Below are positions 36,145-39,663 of a stretch of DNA of 39,663 bases, one piece after another. How positions within the stretch are numbered: position 1 is the first letter of the stretch; every line of letters starts with the position of its first letter. The DNA lies in assembly GCA_031386065.1 (NCBI GenBank), contig JANNBZ010000127.1, positions 1-39,663 of the forward strand, read 5' to 3'. The notes under the pieces were generated by a model. It had not been told where the DNA came from. It did not search any database and saw only the letters and a program-made list of their open reading frames with translations. The position numbers and the translations under genes were made by a program. Origin of the DNA: JANYJJ01 sp031386065. GTDB lineage: Bacteria; Pseudomonadota; Gammaproteobacteria; Burkholderiales; Burkholderiaceae_C.

Positions 36145-38119
36145 GATAGATCTCCTCTGCCAGTTCTTTTGAAATGCCGTCGACGGTGACGAGGTCGTCG
36201 ACGCTCGCGCTGCTGACGCCGCGCACACCGCCGAAGCGCTGCAACAGCTTGGCACGTTTCTTCGGCCCGACGCCGGCCACCTCTTCCAGCTTGCTGCCTC
36301 CGGTGCGAACGCTGGCCCGCCGCGCGCGCATGCCGGTGATCGCAAAGCGATGCGCCTCGTCGCGAATCTGCGCCACCAGCATCAGCGCGGCGGAGTCTCG
36401 GCCGAGCGACACCTTGGCGCGGCCGTCGGCGAACACCAGTTCTTCAAGGCCGACCTTACGGCCCTCGCCCTTTTCAACCCCGGCGATCAAACCCAGGTCG
36501 ATGCCGAGTTCGCTGAACACCTCGCGCGCCATGCTGACCTGGCCGCGGCCGCCGTCGACCAGCACCAGGCCGGGCAGCTTGACTTCGCCTTTCTGCGCCG
36601 CCACCACCAGCTTGCCGTAGCGACGCGTCAGCACCTGGCGCATGGCCGCGTAGTCGTCGCCGCCGGTGATGCCTTCGATGTTGTAGCGGCGGTACTGCGC
36701 GCTTTGCATCTTGTGCGCCTCGAACACCACGCAAGAGGCTTGCGTGGCTTCGCCGGCGGTGTGGCTGATGTCGAAACACTCGATGCGAAAGCTGTCGAGG
36801 TTGTCGACCGCCAGGTCCAGCGCATCGACCAGCGCGCGCGTGCGCGCCTGCTGCGATCCTTCCTCCGACAGCAGCCGCGCCAGCTTGATATCGGCGCCCT
36901 GGATGCACATGTCGAGCCAGGCGCGGCGCGGCTCGCGCGGCTGGTGCTGCGCCGTCACCTTGATGCCACTGTGTTCGCACAGTGCGTCGATCAGTGCCTT
37001 GTCAACCGCGTGGCTCAGCACCAGCAACGGCGGCACCACGCTGTCGAGGTAGTGCTGTGCGATGAACGCTTCGAGCACCTCGACTTCGGGCGACACCGCC
37101 ACGCCAGCGTCTTCACGCGCTTCCGATGCCAGCACGGTCGCGTCGTCCACGTGGGTCGGAAAATAGGGCCGGTCGCCGAGGTGCCGGCCACCGCGCACCA
37201 TGGCCAGGTTCACGCAGGCGCGGCCGCCCTGCACCTTGACGGCCAGGATGTCGGCGTCCTTGGTGGTCAGGCCGGTGTTGTCCTCGACCGACTGCTGGTG
37301 CAGCACGCGCGACAGGGCACCGATCTGGTTGCGGATCTCGGCCGCCTGCTCGAATTGCAGCGCTTCGGCGTGGGCCATCATCTGGCTCTGCAACGCATCC
37401 ATCACCTCCTGCGTTTCGCCCAGCAGAAATCGCTCTGCGTTCGCCACGTCGCGCACGTAATTGTCGGCAGCGATGTAGCTCACACAGGGCCCGGAGCAGC
37501 GCTTGATCTGGTACAGCAGGCAAGGCCGCGTGCGGTTGTTGAAGACGGTGTCTTCGCAGGTGCGCAGGCGAAACACCTTTTGCAGCAACTGGATCGATTC
37601 CTTCACCGCCCACGCGCTGGGGTAGGGCCCGAAGTAGCGGTGCCGCTTGTCGACCGAGCCGCGGTAATAGGCCATGCGCGGGAACGCCGCTGCGGCCGCG
37701 CCGCTGGAGGCGGGCGTGCCGGTGATCTTCAGGTACGGATAACTCTTGTCGTCGCGAAACAGAATGTTGTAGCGCGGGTTCAGCGTCTTGATCAGGTTGT
37801 TCTCAAGCAGCAGCGCCTCGGCTTCGGAGCGCACCACGGTCGTCTCGATGCGCGCGATCTTGGTGATCATGTGGCCGATGCGCGTGCCGCCGTGCTGCTT
37901 CTGAAAGTAGTTGGCAACCCGCTTTTTCAGATCACGTGCCTTGCCCACGTACAGCACACCGCCGCTCGCATCGAAGTAGCGATACACGCCCGGCAGCCCG
38001 GGCAAGGCGGCCACATCGGCGAGCAGTTGCGCGCGTTCGGCACTCACCGGCGCCACCGGCGCGTCGGCCGATGTGTCGGCCGGTGTGTCGTGTGTGGGTG
38101 CGGGCGGGTCAGCGGTCAT
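36131..38119 (-). CDS. uvrC: Excinuclease ABC subunit UvrC
   Basis: Makes both incisions in nucleotide excision repair with UvrB. From the start at 38119 it has 662 residues. The GIY-YIG nuclease (LPGVYRYFDASGGVLYVGKA, 3' incision) is near residues 40-60. The UVR motif (ALQFEQAAEIRNQIGAL) is followed by an RNase H-like domain (5' incision) and two helix-hairpin-helix motifs at the C-terminus (GVGPKKRAKLLQRFGG, VDGISKELAEEIYRAL). The first 30 residues are a Thr/Ala/Pro-rich extension. Longer in-frame starts overlap earP. It heads the operon uvrC-lipoprotein-pgsA-EamA. Confidence 0.96.
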   Translation of the reverse strand: MTADPPAPTHDTPADTSADAPVAPVSAERAQLLADVAALPGLPGVYRYFDASGGVLYVGKARDLKKRVANYFQKQHGGTRIGHMITKIARIETTVVRSEAEALLLENNLIKTLNPRYNILFRDDKSYPYLKITGTPASSGAAAAAFPRMAYYRGSVDKRHRYFGPYPSAWAVKESIQLLQKVFRLRTCEDTVFNNRTRPCLLYQIKRCSGPCVSYIAADNYVRDVANAERFLLGETQEVMDALQSQMMAHAEALQFEQAAEIRNQIGALSRVLHQQSVEDNTGLTTKDADILAVKVQGGRACVNLAMVRGGRHLGDRPYFPTHVDDATVLASEAREDAGVAVSPEVEVLEAFIAQHYLDSVVPPLLVLSHAVDKALIDALCEHSGIKVTAQHQPREPRRAWLDMCIQGADIKLARLLSEEGSQQARTRALVDALDLAVDNLDSFRIECFDISHTAGEATQASCVVFEAHKMQSAQYRRYNIEGITGGDDYAAMRQVLTRRYGKLVVAAQKGEVKLPGLVLVDGGRGQVSMAREVFSELGIDLGLIAGVEKGEGRKVGLEELVFADGRAKVSLGRDSAALMLVAQIRDEAHRFAITGMRARRASVRTGGSKLEEVAGVGPKKRAKLLQRFGGVRGVSSASVDDLVTVDGISKELAEEIYRALH

Positions 38120-38141
38120 CGGACGCGATTGTGCCGCCTCG

Positions 38142-38147
38142 GATAAT
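38142..38147 (+). promoter_or_regulatory. candidate -10 of earP, leaderless geometry
   Basis: GATAAT (5 of 6 to consensus) is followed by exactly 6 bases and then the earP ATG at 38154, so +1 would be the A of the ATG. The uvrC side has a weaker CACAAT (38133-38128) 8 bases before its own ATG. Only 34 bp separate the two start codons. Confidence 0.4.
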
Positions 38148-38153
38148 TGGCGC

Positions 38154-39203
38154 ATGCAATGGGATGTGTTCTGTCGCGTGATCGACAACTTCGGCGACAT
38201 CGGCGTCTGCTGGCGGCTCGCGGTCGACCTGGCACGCCGCAATGAGGCGGTGCGCCTGTGGGTCGACGACGCATCGGCACTGGCCTGGATGGCGCCCGGC
38301 GGCGCGCACGGCGTGACGGTGTCGGGCTGGAACGCGGCTGCAATGGATGCAGCCGTCGGCGATGTCGTGGTCGAAGCCTTCGGCTGCGAGTTGCCGCCCG
38401 AAGTGATCGCCCGAATGGCCTGCCGCGCGCCGCCCCCGGTCTGGATCAACCTCGAATACCTGAGCGCCGAAACCTATGCGCAGCGCAGCCACGGCTTGCC
38501 CTCGCCCCAATTGAGCGGCCATGGCACCGGCCTGACCAAATGGTTCTTCTATCCCGGCTTCAGCCACGGCAGCGGCGGGCTGATCCGCGAGACCGATCTG
38601 CTGCAGCGGCAACGGGCGTTCGACGCCAACGGTTGGCTGCGTTCGATCGGTGTCGGGCGCAGGCCGCAGGACCGCGTGGTCAGCCTGTTCTGCTACGCCA
38701 ATCCGCGACTGCCCGAGTTGCTGGACGTGCTGGCCGCCGAGCCGACGTTGTTGCTGGTGACCGCCGGCGACGCGGCGCGGCAGGTGGCCGCAACACTCGG
38801 CGCCACGTTGCAACGCGGCGCGCTGCGTGCGGAACTGCTGCCCTTGCTGACGCAGGCCGACTACGACCATGTGCTGTGGGCCAGCGACATCAACTTCGTT
38901 CGCGGTGAAGACTCCTTCGTGCGCGCACAGTGGGCCGGCAGGCCGTTCGTCTGGCACATCTACCCGCAGCAGGACGGCGCGCACGCCGCCAAACTGCAGG
39001 CGTTCTGCGCGTTGTTTGCGGCGACCGCGGGCAGCCTCGATGTGTGGCCCTTGTGGTCGGCGTGGAACTCGCTCACGGCGCAGCCGCTGCAACTGCCGCC
39101 GGCGCAGGCTTGGCGCGCCGCCAGCGAGCAGTGGCGCGCGCATCTGCTTGCGCAGACCGACCTGTCGAGCCGCCTGCACGACTTCGTGGTTGAAAGACGG
39201 TAA
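38154..39203 (+). CDS. earP: Protein-arginine rhamnosyltransferase EarP (EF-P maturation)
   Basis: Inverting glycosyltransferase (GT-B fold) that transfers rhamnose from dTDP-rhamnose to Arg32 of EF-P, needed for rescue of ribosomes stalled at polyproline. The protein has 349 residues. The N-terminus MQWDVFCRVIDNFGDIGVCW carries the conserved aspartates D11 and D15; the C-terminal half has the signature FVRGEDSFVRAQWAGRPFVW with E252. These correspond to catalytic or structural residues in characterised EarP proteins. ATG at 38154 is chosen because the motif starts there. It is followed 149 bp later by efp, the expected substrate gene. Confidence 0.96.
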   Translation: MQWDVFCRVIDNFGDIGVCWRLAVDLARRNEAVRLWVDDASALAWMAPGGAHGVTVSGWNAAAMDAAVGDVVVEAFGCELPPEVIARMACRAPPPVWINLEYLSAETYAQRSHGLPSPQLSGHGTGLTKWFFYPGFSHGSGGLIRETDLLQRQRAFDANGWLRSIGVGRRPQDRVVSLFCYANPRLPELLDVLAAEPTLLLVTAGDAARQVAATLGATLQRGALRAELLPLLTQADYDHVLWASDINFVRGEDSFVRAQWAGRPFVWHIYPQQDGAHAAKLQAFCALFAATAGSLDVWPLWSAWNSLTAQPLQLPPAQAWRAASEQWRAHLLAQTDLSSRLHDFVVERR

Positions 39204-39206
39204 AAT
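39201..39206 (+). promoter_or_regulatory. candidate -10 of efp overlapping the earP stop
   Basis: TAAAAT includes the earP TAA and has 5 of 6 bases of consensus. It would give a leader of about 140 bases before the efp ATG. The -35 region is weak. The 149-bp gap holds no gene. Confidence 0.4.
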
Positions 39207-39352
39207 CCAAGGCTTTGCGTGCGCCGACACTGGCCGGTAGTGCGCAGCGATTCAGCGACCATCACGAGCGGCCCTGCTCGGCGAGGTCGACCCCGGGTTG
39301 CCATCTCGGCAAAGCACCCTCAACGCGGGCCCGCCCGCAAACGGAAATCGAT

Positions 39353-39663
39353 ATGAAGATCGCACAGGAAATTCGCGCCGGCAACGTCATCATGCACGGC
39401 AAGGACCCGATGGTCGTGCTCAAGACCGAGTACAGCCGAGGCGGGCGCAACTCCGCCACTGTGCGCATGAAGCTCAAGAGCCTGCTCAGCAGCTCGGGCA
39501 CCGAAGTCGTCTTTAAGGCCGACGACAAGATGGACCAGGTCATCCTCGACAAGAAGGAGTGCACCTACTCCTACTTCGCCGACCCGATGTACGCCTTCAT
39601 GGACGCCGAGTACAACCAGTTCGAGGTCGAGTCCGAGAACATGGGCGACGCGATCCAGTACCT
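39353..39663 (+). CDS. efp: Elongation factor P (3' end missing)
   Basis: EF-P binds between the ribosomal P and E sites and relieves stalling at consecutive prolines. About 103 of the usual 184-190 residues are present before the window ends. It begins MKIAQEIRAGNVIMHGKDPM, with KOW-like domain I complete and domain II cut. The modified loop reads YSRGGRNSA, placing Arg at residue 32, the residue rhamnosylated by EarP; lysine-type EF-Ps carry Lys at the matching position. The gene lies directly downstream of earP. The start at 39353 is fixed by the family N-terminus. Confidence 0.97.
   Translation, partial: MKIAQEIRAGNVIMHGKDPMVVLKTEYSRGGRNSATVRMKLKSLLSSSGTEVVFKADDKMDQVILDKKECTYSYFADPMYAFMDAEYNQFEVESENMGDAIQY

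Noticed and set aside
38120..38449. N-terminal extension of UvrC to 772 residues
   Set aside because: The added region is antisense to the conserved EarP N-terminus and shows no UvrC similarity.

Overview
The window is GC-rich, densely packed bacterial chromosome from a betaproteobacterium. It most likely comes from Burkholderiales, near Comamonadaceae. This placement is inferred from gene order and protein style: ftsH-rlmE/yhbY, greA beside carAB, surE-pcm-nlpD-rpoS, hupB-tRNA-Val-ppiD, and earP-efp with an arginine-type EF-P. No insertion sequence, prophage, integrase or CRISPR array was seen, so this is core genome. Both ends cut genes: ftsH lacks its 3' end at base 1, and efp lacks its 3' end at base 39663.

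Layout. 1-4 kb: ftsH and rlmE (minus) diverge from yhbY (plus), followed by a DUF4149 membrane protein and greA (minus). 4-9 kb: carA-carB (minus) with a structured leader, then a GlcG/HbpS-like protein. 9.2-11.3 kb: a BI-1/YccA membrane protein with a UUCG-loop terminator, then rlmD. 11.3-15 kb: the stationary-phase and repair cluster surE-pcm-nlpD-rpoS (minus). 15-19.5 kb (plus): a quinone oxidoreductase-like enzyme, then a LuxR-type response regulator, a multi-pass sensor kinase and a 93-residue unknown protein. 19.6-23.3 kb (plus): an MCE lipid-transport operon with a STAS-permease fusion, ATPase, MCE protein and PqiC-like lipoprotein. It runs tail-to-tail into a copper P1B-ATPase preceded by a Met/His-rich DUF305 protein (minus). 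26-28 kb (plus): a histidine-box membrane hydroxylase, then cbpA and cbpM. 28-31 kb (minus): an orphan CHASE3 kinase, a PHB-depolymerase-type esterase and a ribbon-helix-helix regulator. 31-34 kb (minus): hupB, tRNA-Val, ppiD and tRNA-His. 34-38 kb (minus): uvrC, a TonB-C-like lipoprotein, pgsA and an EamA transporter. 38.1 kb to the end (plus): earP and efp.

How the genes work together. Much of the content is proteostasis and RNA/translation maintenance: FtsH, RlmE, YhbY, GreA, RlmD, Pcm, PpiD, CbpA/CbpM, and EarP with EF-P. Envelope functions include NlpD, the MCE transporter, PgsA and the copper pair. CarA and CarB form one enzyme. EarP should glycosylate Arg32 of the EF-P encoded next to it. 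CbpM should restrain CbpA. The DUF305 protein and CopA probably handle copper together.

The most interesting signals are not protein families. (1) A folded leader in front of carA. (2) A promoter-terminator module wedged between carB and greA that resembles the E. coli greA leader arrangement. (3) Several genes without a Shine-Dalgarno site whose -10-like hexamer sits about 6-7 bases before the start codon, which suggests leaderless mRNAs: yhbY/rlmE, surE, earP, the CHASE3 kinase and the RHH regulator. (4) An mlaD-type gene whose ribosome-binding site points at an ATC codon. All of these are readings of sequence without folding software, alignments or expression data.
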